From: Verrucomicrobiota bacterium
GTDB lineage: Bacteria > Verrucomicrobiota > Verrucomicrobiia > Chthoniobacterales > UBA10450
Length of the DNA: 14,419 nt
NCBI GenBank assembly: GCA_003218615.1
Contig: QHOD01000014.1
Span: 1-14,419 of the forward strand
Direction: 5' to 3'
Shown: positions 1 to 6,083 of the stretch, in pieces
How positions within the stretch are numbered: position 1 is the first letter of the stretch
How the letters are laid out: each line of letters starts with the position of its first letter
Notes under the pieces: model-generated
Seen by the model: only the letters and a program-made list of their open reading frames with translations
What the model was told of the DNA's origin: nothing
Databases searched by the model: none
Made by a program: the position numbers and the translations under genes

Positions 1-20
1 CTTTCACAAAGACAATAGCC

Positions 21-233
21 ATGTATCACCAAATCCACACTTACACCGAGCTCCAGCTACAGATTCACGATGATCTGCGCATCCAACATCCCGAATGGGT
101 CCAGTCCAATGGCGAATGTCCCAGGTGCGACTCTTACGAGTCGCGCCTCACGGAACTGCTCGGCGCTTTGACGCGAACGGGATCCAATGGATCTATCGCT
201 GCTACTCATCGCGCCCTCGCCCAAGTAGACTGA
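21..233 (+). CDS. Small hypothetical protein with a CPRC motif
   Basis: A 70-residue reading frame starting at ATG 21. The N-terminal half is polar and probably helical (TELQLQIHDDLRIQHPEW), followed by one C-P-R-C pair near residues 34-37 and a helical tail (SRLTELLGAL). A single CxxC could bind metal as a dimer or be redox active, but nothing in the sequence decides this. No clear Shine-Dalgarno lies before the ATG and the promoter would be at or beyond the window edge. The composition is protein-like and the pattern resembles small soluble hypothetical proteins of Verrucomicrobiota as I remember them. No function is assigned. The next gene is 460 bases away on the same strand and appears unrelated. 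Confidence 0.55.
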   Translation: MYHQIHTYTELQLQIHDDLRIQHPEWVQSNGECPRCDSYESRLTELLGALTRTGSNGSIAATHRALAQVD

Positions 234-693
234 AGCGACACCGCGACAAAACGAGCGGAATTGTTGCGGCGGCGAGGCGGTGTGCTCGCGATCCGCTTAC
301 GAGGCACGAAATCATGTTCGCACCGCGTTGAGATGCGGGCTTTCAAAGATCGTGGCCCGGCTTACAGTGGCTGCGAGCACGCGCATAGCGAACGAAGACG
401 AGCGGAGCCTCTATAAAAGTCCCCCGTAACAAAAATGCAGCCAATAGCCAAACAAAGCAGCGCGATTTATTTCAAGCGACATAAAGGCTCTAAATGTCGA
501 GCTGTGGTTTTCCGACAGCTTCGCGCTTCACCCGCAAATCAGACTCGCGATGTTAAGCAGCAGACGTTCGGCAATGGATACCGCGCGCAAGGGCTTCGAT
601 CAGGACAAGTGCCACTGAGAGGGTTCGCGTTTTAAAATGCGCCCGGGGATGCGACACGCAAACGCGGTTACGCATACCGCTTCGAAAGGCGTG
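234..693. other. Gene-free stretch before the AraC-type regulator
   Basis: About 460 bases in which I support no gene. Frames open for 60-100 codons occur on both strands (for example 435-635 +), but their translations are Arg/Ala-rich shadows without domain character. The run CTCTATAAAAG at 411-421 is AT-rich and could belong to a promoter, but no matching -35 box could be placed convincingly. The sequence close to the regulator start probably holds its promoter. Confidence 0.5.
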
Positions 694-1608
694 ATGAGCA
701 AACGAAACGCGCCGCGATCCTCTGATCAGGAAGTCATGCAACATCTTTCGCGCTCGCAGATTTTCAGAGATTACGAACGGGCTTTTAGCGAAGCCATGGG
801 TTTGCCGCTCAATATCCGAGGACACGATTCCTGGTCGCCGGCGCACCATGGAAAAGAGGATAGCGATTCATTGGCGTCAATTCTGGCTCGTTTCAACAAG
901 GCTCGCGCCGCGTGCTTAAGGGCCCAGACCGACGCGTCTCGCGAACCGGACTCGACAACACGCACCGTAACCTGGTTTGCCGGACTCTCCGAAAGTGCAG
1001 TGCCGGTGTATGTAGGCGACCACATTCTTGGCTTTCTCGAGACCGGCGAAGTCATGCTCAAGAACCCAACAAAGAAACATTTCGCCACCATTACCCGGCA
1101 GCTCCGCGAGTGGGGCTACAAGACAGATTGGGCGCGACTTGAGCGGGCTTATTTTCGGACATGCGTTTTATCGCCGGACCGATATCGCGCGATGTTGCGG
1201 CTCCTGAGTATTTTTGCGCAACACCTTTCGATCTTGTCGAATCAACTGGTTGTACGGCGCGAAAAGGACGAGTCCGCGAGCATGGCGCGAGCGCGGCAAT
1301 TCATCGAGAAGCATCAGGCGGAGCCGCTGTCGCTCGGGCGGGTAGCCCACGCGGCTAATATCAGCAGGCATTACTTTTGCAAGATGTTCAAGAAAGCGAC
1401 CGGGATACATTTCATCGACTACCTCTCGAGAGTTCGAGTGGAGAAATCGAAGACGCTTTTGCTCAATCCCAACTCGCGAATTAGCGAAACTGCCTTCGCC
1501 TCCGGATTTCAATCCATGACGAACTTCAATCGCGCGTTTAAGCGAATCGTCGGTCGCTCTCCCACACAATTTCGCAAATCGCTTCCCAAGCTGCGACGCT
1601 CGGTATAA
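694..1608 (+). CDS. PocR-type sensor / AraC-family transcriptional regulator
   Basis: A DNA-binding regulator with two domains. The N-terminal half (about residues 15-180 from this start) matches the PocR ligand-sensing fold, with a typical core around FAGLSESAVPVYVGDHILGF and a GEV segment. The C-terminal 105 residues are an AraC double helix-turn-helix: SLGRVAHAANISRHYFCKMF is the first recognition unit and FASGFQSMTNFNRAFKRIVG the second, followed by the usual SPTQFRK end. The ATG at 694 follows GAAAGG at 684-689. ATG 637 (323 aa) and ATG 736, which follows AGGAAG, are alternatives. Relatives I remember carry a Cys pair and a further Cys in the sensor domain; here only the Cys of AACLRAQ remains, so any metal or redox sensing may be lost. 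The gene stands alone and converges with the CBS gene, so its target is not evident. Confidence 0.85.
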   Translation: MSKRNAPRSSDQEVMQHLSRSQIFRDYERAFSEAMGLPLNIRGHDSWSPAHHGKEDSDSLASILARFNKARAACLRAQTDASREPDSTTRTVTWFAGLSESAVPVYVGDHILGFLETGEVMLKNPTKKHFATITRQLREWGYKTDWARLERAYFRTCVLSPDRYRAMLRLLSIFAQHLSILSNQLVVRREKDESASMARARQFIEKHQAEPLSLGRVAHAANISRHYFCKMFKKATGIHFIDYLSRVRVEKSKTLLLNPNSRISETAFASGFQSMTNFNRAFKRIVGRSPTQFRKSLPKLRRSV

Positions 1609-1716
1609 GGGCCAATGGCACAGGTTAAAGCCTCGGTGGCCACGCTCTCACCTTTTGAGGGATTCGTTGATTACTAGTGGTGGAGTAACGGTATCGAATA
1701 CCCGATTGTGGCGCTC

Positions 1717-2172
1717 TCAGGCGCAGGATTTCAGAGGTTCCAAGCGTTTTCTCCATCTTTTCTTCTGTGCAATCGCTTCAATATATATCGTTCCAACCAG
1801 CAATTTTTCGCGGGTTACTACAAGAACTTCGCCGATCTTTGCGTTGAGCATCATTTGCTCCGCCTCCGCAATCGTCTGGTCTTCGAAGCAATAAACATTG
1901 TCTTTTTCGATGTGTGCTTCTACCGGTTCTGTCTTGGGGTCGTGTCCCAAACCACCCACGTTCCGGTTCATTTTGTTCTTCGAGACGATACCCAATAATT
2001 CGCCGCGTTGATCGATTACAGGTGACGAATCGATTGCCCGCGCCTGCATTTCGTCTAAAGCCGTCTTTACAGAAACCTCATTAGAAATGCTTTTCGCAGG
2101 CTCGATAATGTCTCTGACTGTGCGGGCTTCGGAATTCGCGCGTCCGAGGTGGTTAGGGTTTATCTGTTCCAT
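1717..2172 (-). CDS. Two-CBS-domain protein
   Basis: A 151-residue cytosolic protein made almost wholly of one CBS pair (Bateman module), which in this family binds adenine nucleotides or similar ligands. CBS1 runs from TVRDIIEPAKSI through SPVIDQRGELLGIVSKN. CBS2 runs from VEAHIEKDNVYCFEDQTI through GEVLVVTREKLLVGTI, and a basic tail (KKRWRKRLEP) follows. No effector domain is attached, so it may act through a partner. I chose ATG 2172. The frame stays open to GTG 2253, but the added residues are Arg/Pro-rich and unlike a CBS protein. It lies downstream of hsp20 on the same strand, 103 bases from its stop (22 with the long start), so the two may share a transcript and a stress response. It converges with the AraC-type gene. 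Confidence 0.8.
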   Translation of the reverse strand: MEQINPNHLGRANSEARTVRDIIEPAKSISNEVSVKTALDEMQARAIDSSPVIDQRGELLGIVSKNKMNRNVGGLGHDPKTEPVEAHIEKDNVYCFEDQTIAEAEQMMLNAKIGEVLVVTREKLLVGTIYIEAIAQKKRWRKRLEPLKSCA

Positions 2173-2275
2173 AGGCTTAGAGGGCCGACGGCGGTTTAAC
2201 GAGAGTCGACGCAGCTTTACACTGGTGGGGCAAACGCACGGAACCTTCCGCACGCTCGCCGCCAGTGTTAGCGCA

Positions 2276-2734
2276 TTATTTCACTTTGACTTCGATAGCT
2301 TTTGATCTTGCTATCGGTGTCGTCGGGAGGTGCACTTGCAGCACTCCGTCGCGGAACTCCGCCGTCACTTTCGTGCTGTCGGCATCTTCAGGCAGCGTGA
2401 AGCTGCGTCGAAAAGTGCCACAGGATCGCTCGATGCGATGGAATTTTCTTTTCTGATCTTCCTTCTCGGTTTTGCGTTCTCCGGAAACGTTGAGGATGCC
2501 ATCTTCGACTGTTACTCTAACGTCATCCTTCTTGATTTCAGGAAGATCAGCTTTCAGGAGATACCCGTGCTCATCTTCACTGATATCAACCTCCGGTGAC
2601 CAATCTGCGACCGCCAGGCTGTGGATCTCGTCACTGCCCATTCTGTTCGAAATCGGAAATTCGCCCAAGAATCGATTGAAACGATTTTGCGCTTCCATCT
2701 CTCTAAGCTGATTCCATGTTATTAATGTATTCAT
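2276..2734 (-). CDS. Hsp20/alpha-crystallin family small heat-shock protein
   Basis: An ATP-independent holdase chaperone that would bind unfolding proteins in the cytosol. The 152-residue length is standard. Residues 1-45 form the variable N-terminal arm. The alpha-crystallin domain starts near WSPEVDISEDEHGYLLKADL and continues through DDVRVTVEDGILNVSGERK, and it contains the family signature FRDGVLQVHLP. The C-terminal I-E-V of AIEVKVK can serve as the oligomer-locking IxI/V motif. The ATG at 2734 is preceded by AGAAAGG at a normal distance, and this ribosome binding site decides the start. The CBS gene follows on the same strand. The leader directly upstream is one copy of a 140-bp repeat found again at 3437-3580. 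Confidence 0.95.
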   Translation of the reverse strand: MNTLITWNQLREMEAQNRFNRFLGEFPISNRMGSDEIHSLAVADWSPEVDISEDEHGYLLKADLPEIKKDDVRVTVEDGILNVSGERKTEKEDQKRKFHRIERSCGTFRRSFTLPEDADSTKVTAEFRDGVLQVHLPTTPIARSKAIEVKVK

Positions 2735-3248
2735 TTATATTTACCTTTCTGGATTGAGTTAAAACCATCCTGGTGCATCGCGCGCACCGCTTATTGTCAG
2801 AGTCGACCCGAATCTTGTGCACGTTGAGGAACGGCCGCGTGGAAGGCAAACGCGGCGACTTCACCAGATCGCGAAAATGATTCCAGAGCCGATCGTAATT
2901 CCGATCAGAACGGGCGATTCCTAACCAACCCGAGAATCGAATGAGCAGGCACCATCGATATGCCCATCTCGATCGTGGCGCGCGCAAGAATATCAACATG
3001 ACCTGTTTTATCATGGATAACTTTGGACACAGACGGTCACGCGCAGCGGGTTCTGCTGCGGGTGCGGTCTGAGCTGCGCTTCGGTAGCGCTATCGAAAAC
3101 GAGCATCAAACGTGAGTTAAGTTTTTAATCGTGAAAACCGTGGTCACATGCCGGGAAGCCGCCGCAAAATTTAAGTTGATGGCGCTCAACAACGAGGATT
3201 TGCAGCCGCTTTGGCTTGAAATTGGCAATTCATTTTGACAGTTGAATT
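2735..3248. other. Gene-free stretch upstream of hsp20, with repeat copy 1
   Basis: Holds the hsp20 ribosome binding site, the repeat at 2748-2890 and about 350 further bases without a supported gene. A minus-strand frame (2703-3014) runs through the repeat into the start of hsp20. Its equivalent in repeat copy 2 is broken by single-base indels, so it is probably not coding. A 35-codon plus-strand frame from GTG 3131 to TGA 3238 looks mildly protein-like but has no ribosome binding site. Confidence 0.5.
2748..2890 (-). repeat. Direct repeat copy 1, leader of hsp20
   Basis: About 140 bases matching 3437-3580 in the same orientation, with roughly a dozen scattered substitutions and two single-base indels. 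The central run from TTATTGTCAGAGTCGACCCG onward is identical. The copy ends 13 bases before the hsp20 ATG on the minus strand, so it likely covers promoter and 5' leader. A short inverted repeat GGTGC/GCACC lies at its gene-proximal end; in copy 2 one pair of this stem is lost. Confidence 0.85.
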
Positions 3249-3434
3249 TTAGGCCACAAGCCCTGCAATTGCCGGCGGGACGACCTCTTTTTCACCCAGA
3301 GCGGGCTTCATAAAGATTCTATCTCCGGGCAAATCTGGAACACCACCGTGCAAGTCTGGACAGTTGGAGAAGGATTTGGAATTGGAAGTGAGTTCCGTCA
3401 GACATGCCGCGCGGCTAATAATTTTCGAGATCAT
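3249..3434 (-). CDS. Doubtful 61-aa ORF behind repeat copy 2
   Basis: A reading frame from ATG 3434 to TAA 3249, not recognised. The C-terminal part (GGVPDLPGDRIFMKPALGEK) is acceptable protein sequence, while the N-terminal part is Ser/Asn-rich. There is no Shine-Dalgarno. The one argument for it is position: its ATG lies directly after repeat copy 2, in the place hsp20 takes after copy 1. It may be a small protein under the same control, or the relic of a gene whose leader was duplicated. Confidence is low. Confidence 0.25.
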   Translation of the reverse strand: MISKIISRAACLTELTSNSKSFSNCPDLHGGVPDLPGDRIFMKPALGEKEVVPPAIAGLVA

Positions 3435-3436
3435 GA

Positions 3437-3580
3437 TCTGGATTCAGTTAAAGCCATCGTGGTGCATTGCGCTCACCGCTTATTGTCAGAGTCGACCCGA
3501 ATCTTGTGCAGGTTAAGGAACAGGCCCGGTGGAAGGCAAACGCGGCGACTTTACCAGATCGCGAAATGATTCCAGAGCAG
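3437..3580 (-). repeat. Direct repeat copy 2
   Basis: Second copy of the 140-bp element at 2748-2890, 689 bases away in the same orientation. Compared with copy 1 it has one base fewer in the AAAA run near 3566 and one base more near 3521, so no single frame is conserved between copies. It lacks the AAAGG that forms the hsp20 ribosome binding site. Confidence 0.85.
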
Positions 3581-3639
3581 AGTCGCTGACGTTCTTTTTA
3601 CTGTTGGAAAATGTCCGGCAACCCTGCCGAGATCAAGGC

Positions 3640-3840
3640 TCAGTGTGAACCGACTGAGCCGACCGAAGGACCAACAGATTTTCCGCGAATGAGAAGGCTG
3701 TAACCAGCCGAGATCACACGGCGCGCTGGTTCGCCAGTTTCCGGATCATTGCGAAGCGGGTCGTCGTGGACGCTTTGCTTAACCTCGAAGGTTCGTATCG
3801 GTTTGGTGGGATCGGTGGTTTCGTAAATGTAAGTCGGCAT
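3640..3840 (-). CDS. FmdB-like small protein lacking the zinc cysteines
   Basis: A 66-residue protein beginning MPTYIYETTD and continuing FEVKQSVHDDPL and GEPARRVIS, which follows the outline of the FmdB zinc-ribbon family (MPTYxYxC..CG, F...QS..D.PL..CP.CG..VRRVIS). All four zinc-binding Cys positions are replaced: YETTDPT stands for the first pair and DPETG for the second. It contains no cysteine. The tail ends in Ser/Gly-Val repeats and His. The fold may persist without metal. The role of FmdB proteins is itself poorly defined. A perfect 8-bp stem (GGCTCAGT/ACTGAGCC, 3637-3660) overlaps the stop codon but has no U-tract, so I do not call it a terminator. No strong ribosome binding site is seen before ATG 3840. 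Confidence 0.7.
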   Translation of the reverse strand: MPTYIYETTDPTKPIRTFEVKQSVHDDPLRNDPETGEPARRVISAGYSLLIRGKSVGPSVGSVGSH

Positions 3841-4027
3841 CGCGACAATCTACTCGTAAACGGGCTGGGCGCATCCCTTTCGGGAAAAAAAATTCCTCGC
3901 GTCCGTCCGTTTTAAATGAGTGTTGATCGGGAGCTCTGATCCACACGCGGTGTTCGGGGGCGTTGTTTCGCCGCTTTGATCACTCACGTTGCTGCGTTTG
4001 CGCCAGCTACCCTAGCTGCTTTGCCGT

Positions 4028-4147
4028 CTACCCGCGCGACTCCCGCCCGCGCGTGTTCTGCTTGGTCTTCGCGAGGGCGAGGCGCTCCGTCTTTTTACGG
4101 CGTGCCTTGCGTTTCTTAACGTTATCTCTGCCTTGGCTATGTCCCAT
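4028..4147 (-). CDS. Very small, highly basic protein (39 aa)
   Basis: ATG 4147 to TAG 4028 encodes 39 residues, beginning MGHSQGRDNVKKRKARRKKT and continuing with more Lys/Arg and an Ala/Leu stretch. About 40 per cent of residues are Lys or Arg and none is Cys. The charge suggests RNA or ribosome binding, as in small ribosome-associated proteins, but this is inferred from composition only. GGGTGAG lies 11 bases before the ATG and may serve as the ribosome binding site. The frame is far more protein-like than the competing plus-strand frame over the same DNA. It has its own small transcript position between FmdB-like and the membrane pseudogene, with the repeat at 4171-4229 directly upstream. 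Confidence 0.5.
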   Translation of the reverse strand: MGHSQGRDNVKKRKARRKKTERLALAKTKQNTRGRESRG

Positions 4148-4170
4148 AAGCGTCAACACTCACCCACTCG

Positions 4171-4229
4171 CGCCGTCTCGTCACGTCGTAGATTCAACGA
4201 AGACCGGAAGCAAACTCGTAGGCGGATCC
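4171..4229. repeat. GCCGT-type dispersed repeat, copy A
   Basis: Starts CGCCGTCTCGTCACGTCGTA and ends GGCGGATC. It aligns over about 60 bases with 8043-8100 (copy C), sharing CGCCGTCT.GTCACGTCG, the GAAGAC/AAAGAC centre and the closing AGGCGGATC. It precedes the palindrome at 4246, as copy C precedes the palindrome at 8211. Confidence 0.7.
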
Positions 4230-4245
4230 AGCGCCTGTTTTCAAT

Positions 4246-4273
4246 CATCATGAGTGTATATACACCTATGATG
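4246..4273. repeat. 28-bp near-palindrome, copy 1
   Basis: An inverted repeat with a perfect 12-bp core GTGTATATACAC (4254-4265) flanked by CATCAT and ATGATG; only the two base pairs between core and arms break the symmetry. It has no loop, so it fits a dimeric protein site or a recombination site better than an RNA hairpin. Similarity to the second copy (8211-8238) continues outward to about 4232-4287. Confidence 0.9.
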
Positions 4274-4320
4274 CATTGACGTTCGGCTTTATATCCAAGC
4301 GAGCCGTGTAGCGGCGGCTG

Positions 4321-4367
4321 TGCCCGCCGCGCCGACTCGTTACGTCGTAGCCTTGGCGAAGATGGAA
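4321..4367. repeat. GCCGT-type dispersed repeat, copy B
   Basis: TGCCCGCCGCGCCGACTCGT then TACGTCGTAGCCTTGGCGAA and GATGG. It has the family outline: CCCGCC, a GTCGTAGC centre, TTGGCGAAG and a degenerate GG-rich closing arm that partly complements the opening arm. It lies between the palindrome and the 3' end of the membrane pseudogene. Confidence 0.6.
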
Positions 4368-4405
4368 GCTTAGCAAGGGCCGTCAGCTGCAAAGTTGGGG
4401 GAGCA

Positions 4406-4851
4406 TTAGCGGCGACTCTCTTTGGAGCCGATTTCGATCAGCCGCTTGGCAAGGAAGACAAGGCCGGCCATCTGCACCCATTCGGAGACAATGTTGCCCA
4501 CTACCTGGCCCCATTTGCTGTCCGCATTCATCCGCGCAAACAAAAGAGCCCAGCCAATCCCGGTGATTACGATGAATATCAAAAGTGAATGCCGATGCAG
4601 AAAATCGAGCCACGCGAAACGCTGTTTTCCTTTAACCGGGCGGCTCTCGACAGATCCGATTTCGTACAAAAATTTCGTTCCCAAAATGATGACGACCGAG
4701 CCGCTCCAATCGGCAATGGCGTTGCCAAAAAATGCGCCCAGATGCGTTTTTGATCGAGCATTCGATATCCGACTATCTAGACGATAAGGAGCCCGACCGC
4801 GACCATGCTCAGCGAATGGCGATAAAGAAAGGAATGACGATGTCTCGACAC
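4406..4851 (-). pseudogene. Broken two-module small membrane protein gene
   Basis: Starting from GTG 4851, ten bases after the GNAT stop, the frame reads SRHRHSFLYRHSLSMVAVGL then hits TAG at 4779-4777. It continues open to GCTCGATCAAAAA, where one base is missing from an A-run (T4747-4751 on the plus strand). The shifted frame then reads THLGAFFGNAIADWSG and runs to TAA 4406. Rejoined, the roughly 148-residue product has two homologous halves, each with R-H-S-L, a membrane segment, G-N...W, a second membrane segment and E-I-G-S-x-E-S-R. Aligning the halves puts the TAG exactly on Trp (IGWALLF) of the second half, pointing to a TGG-to-TAG change. The module recalls DUF6766-type membrane proteins, which end similarly; that link is from memory. 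The last 92 codons alone could be read from a TTG at 4684, but that start has no ribosome binding site and falls inside module one. Confidence 0.7.
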
Positions 4852-4861
4852 GGGGAACTAT

Positions 4862-5362
4862 TCAGCTTTCTGCTGCTTCTCGCTTGTAAATCACCATGCC
4901 GCGGGCCAGGTAATTGGCCAGCGCACCGGGATGATCCCGCGTGCAGGTATGCACCCAAACGCGAGTGATTGAGGGCGACACCCGCCACGCTTCTTCAATT
5001 GCGCTCGTAAGTAATGCGCCTCCGAATCCGCGACCGATAAACTCCGGCAACAAACCAAAATAAGCGATCTCGGTACCGTCATTCTTGTCGCGACGCAGTT
5101 CGTAATAACCTGCGAGCGAATTGTCGTAATACGCGCCAAAAGTCCGTAACTCCGGTGCGAGCCCGTATTGCTTCCATTGCTCATCGGTCCACACACGTTT
5201 GTCGTTCCACGACCACTTTTCCCCGACGGCAAAATAGAGATCCCGATTGAATCGCCAGTCGCGTTCTTTCTTCTCCCGGATTTGAAACCGTCCATCTGCC
5301 CATCGCTTTGGGCGGAGCTGATCCGGCGAATGCATCTCGAGATAAGTTGTGAGAATCGACAT
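4862..5362 (-). CDS. GNAT-family N-acetyltransferase
   Basis: A 166-residue enzyme expected to transfer an acetyl group from acetyl-CoA to an amine. The acetyl-CoA-binding motif A is clear: a beta strand (TEIAYFGLLPEF) followed by IGRGFGGALLTSAIEEAW, where RGFGG is the pyrophosphate loop (residues 111-115). A Cys/His-containing strand (VWVHTCTRDH) and ALANYLARGMVIYKRE form the C-terminal half typical of the fold. The substrate cannot be read from the sequence. ATG 5362 is chosen; a GTG at 5365 is directly adjacent. No strong ribosome binding site is visible. The membrane-protein pseudogene follows ten bases downstream and probably shared its transcript. The upstream side is divergent with the 66-aa gene at 5501. 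Confidence 0.9.
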   Translation of the reverse strand: MSILTTYLEMHSPDQLRPKRWADGRFQIREKKERDWRFNRDLYFAVGEKWSWNDKRVWTDEQWKQYGLAPELRTFGAYYDNSLAGYYELRRDKNDGTEIAYFGLLPEFIGRGFGGALLTSAIEEAWRVSPSITRVWVHTCTRDHPGALANYLARGMVIYKREAAES

Positions 5363-5500
5363 CACGGCTGGCTGATAAACAAATACCTCAACTGCTCCGC
5401 TTCGCAGCCAATTAAACCGCGCTTTTGCACCTCAATTCTGTGGGTGTCCCTCTCGACAGTGCTGTTTCACTTTCAATTGCTGTGTAAGAATTTGGTGGGC

Positions 5501-5701
5501 ATGCCCTATGGTAGCGATGCAATGGCAACCGCAATCGCTCCGAAACGACAGAAATTTTCACTTGAGAGCCTCAAAGCTGGAGATCGCCTTCTCAAGGGAA
5601 TCAAGGATGCACTTCGCAAAAAGGGCGACAAAATTGACTACGACAAGCTTCGCCAAGACGGCTATAGCGAAGCGATGATTGAGCGGTTGAAAGAGCTTTA
5701 G
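5501..5701 (+). CDS. Small conserved-looking helical protein
   Basis: A 66-residue frame whose body is charged and helical: KRQKFSLESLKAGDRLLKGI, then KDALRKKGDKIDYDKLRQDG and a closing YSEAMIERLKEL. The regular spacing of Leu and Lys/Asp and the natural C-terminus argue for a real gene. No known domain was recognised; the YDKL..DGYS..MI..LK ending looks like a small three-helix unit. Two starts are possible: ATG 5501, which follows GGTGGG very closely, and ATG 5522, which has no ribosome binding site but gives a cleaner N-terminus. A much longer frame upstream to 5168 is only the shadow of the GNAT gene. The stop lies three bases from the end of the converging pseudogene. Confidence 0.6.
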   Translation: MPYGSDAMATAIAPKRQKFSLESLKAGDRLLKGIKDALRKKGDKIDYDKLRQDGYSEAMIERLKEL

Positions 5702-5704
5702 CGC

Positions 5705-6023
5705 TTATTTGTTTTTGCGCAGCTTCATAAATTCGGTCATGGATAAACCGAGCAACGGTGCCCACTCTCGCGCGCGACGTTAAGTGCTTCGTGATGTGAT
5801 AGGGAACCGCTGACTGTCCGCACGATTTTGACAGTTGACCAACCTTTCTCGCGCGCAAACCGAATGACGTCTTCGGGAGGAGCATATCGCAGCGTGTGAT
5901 CGATCACGTTGTCCACTCTGCACAAACGACTTCGGCCTCTTCAAGCATTGTCTTCGTGGCAGCGCACACGTAATTCAGCGGCCGTTGCGCAAGACTCCGG
6001 CCACTTCTTCTGTGGCGGGCCAT
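5705..6023 (-). pseudogene. Frame-broken small gene of unknown function
   Basis: Protein-like sequence passes through three frames in succession on the minus strand. From ATG 6023 the first frame reads about 39 codons including LNYVCAATKTMLEEAEVVCA and stops at TGA 5906-5904. A second frame then carries VIDHTLRYAPPEDVIRFARE and KGWSTVKIVRTVSGSLSHHE to about 5768. At GCGCGCGAGAGTGGG the sense moves again, giving EWAPLLGLSMTEFMKLRKNK and TAA 5707-5705. Dropping one GA from GAGAG restores ARE-WAPLLG. The first lesion is near 5906-5912, where a few bases are missing after AEWTT. The whole would be about 105 residues. I do not recognise the family. The end lies only three bases from the converging gene at 5701, as expected of a formerly real gene. 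Confidence 0.5.
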
Positions 6024-6083
6024 GTCAAATGTTGCACCCGACCGCCGTTTTCTTCATCCAATAGATAGGCGGCCGGAGTTTCG

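Noticed and set aside
2703..3014. Minus-strand frame of 103 codons running from upstream DNA through the repeat into hsp20
   Set aside because: It overlaps the hsp20 ribosome binding site and start, and single-base indels in the second copy of the repeat show the frame is not maintained.
3131..3238. Plus-strand frame of 35 codons from GTG (VKTVVTCREAAAKF...)
   Set aside because: Composition is acceptable, but there is no ribosome binding site, no recognisable family and no supporting neighbour; too short to support.
3637..3660. Perfect 8-bp stem GGCTCAGT/ACTGAGCC as a terminator
   Set aside because: It overlaps the FmdB-like stop codon and has no following U-tract on either strand; it may come simply from the Val-Gly-Ser repeat codons.
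3963..4253. Plus-strand frame of 96 codons
   Set aside because: Cys/Arg/Ser-rich shadow of the 39-aa basic gene and of the repeats on the other strand.
4246..4273. The 28-bp palindrome as a transcription terminator
   Set aside because: It has no loop and no U-tract, and its centre is AT-rich; a protein-binding or recombination site is the better reading.
4171..4367. A short CRISPR-like array from the GCCGT repeats
   Set aside because: Units are irregularly spaced, diverged and interrupted by the palindrome, with no cas gene in the window.
5168..5701. Long plus-strand frame of 177 codons containing the 66-aa gene
   Set aside because: Its first two thirds lie antisense to the GNAT gene and read as low-quality sequence; only the part from 5501 is protein-like.
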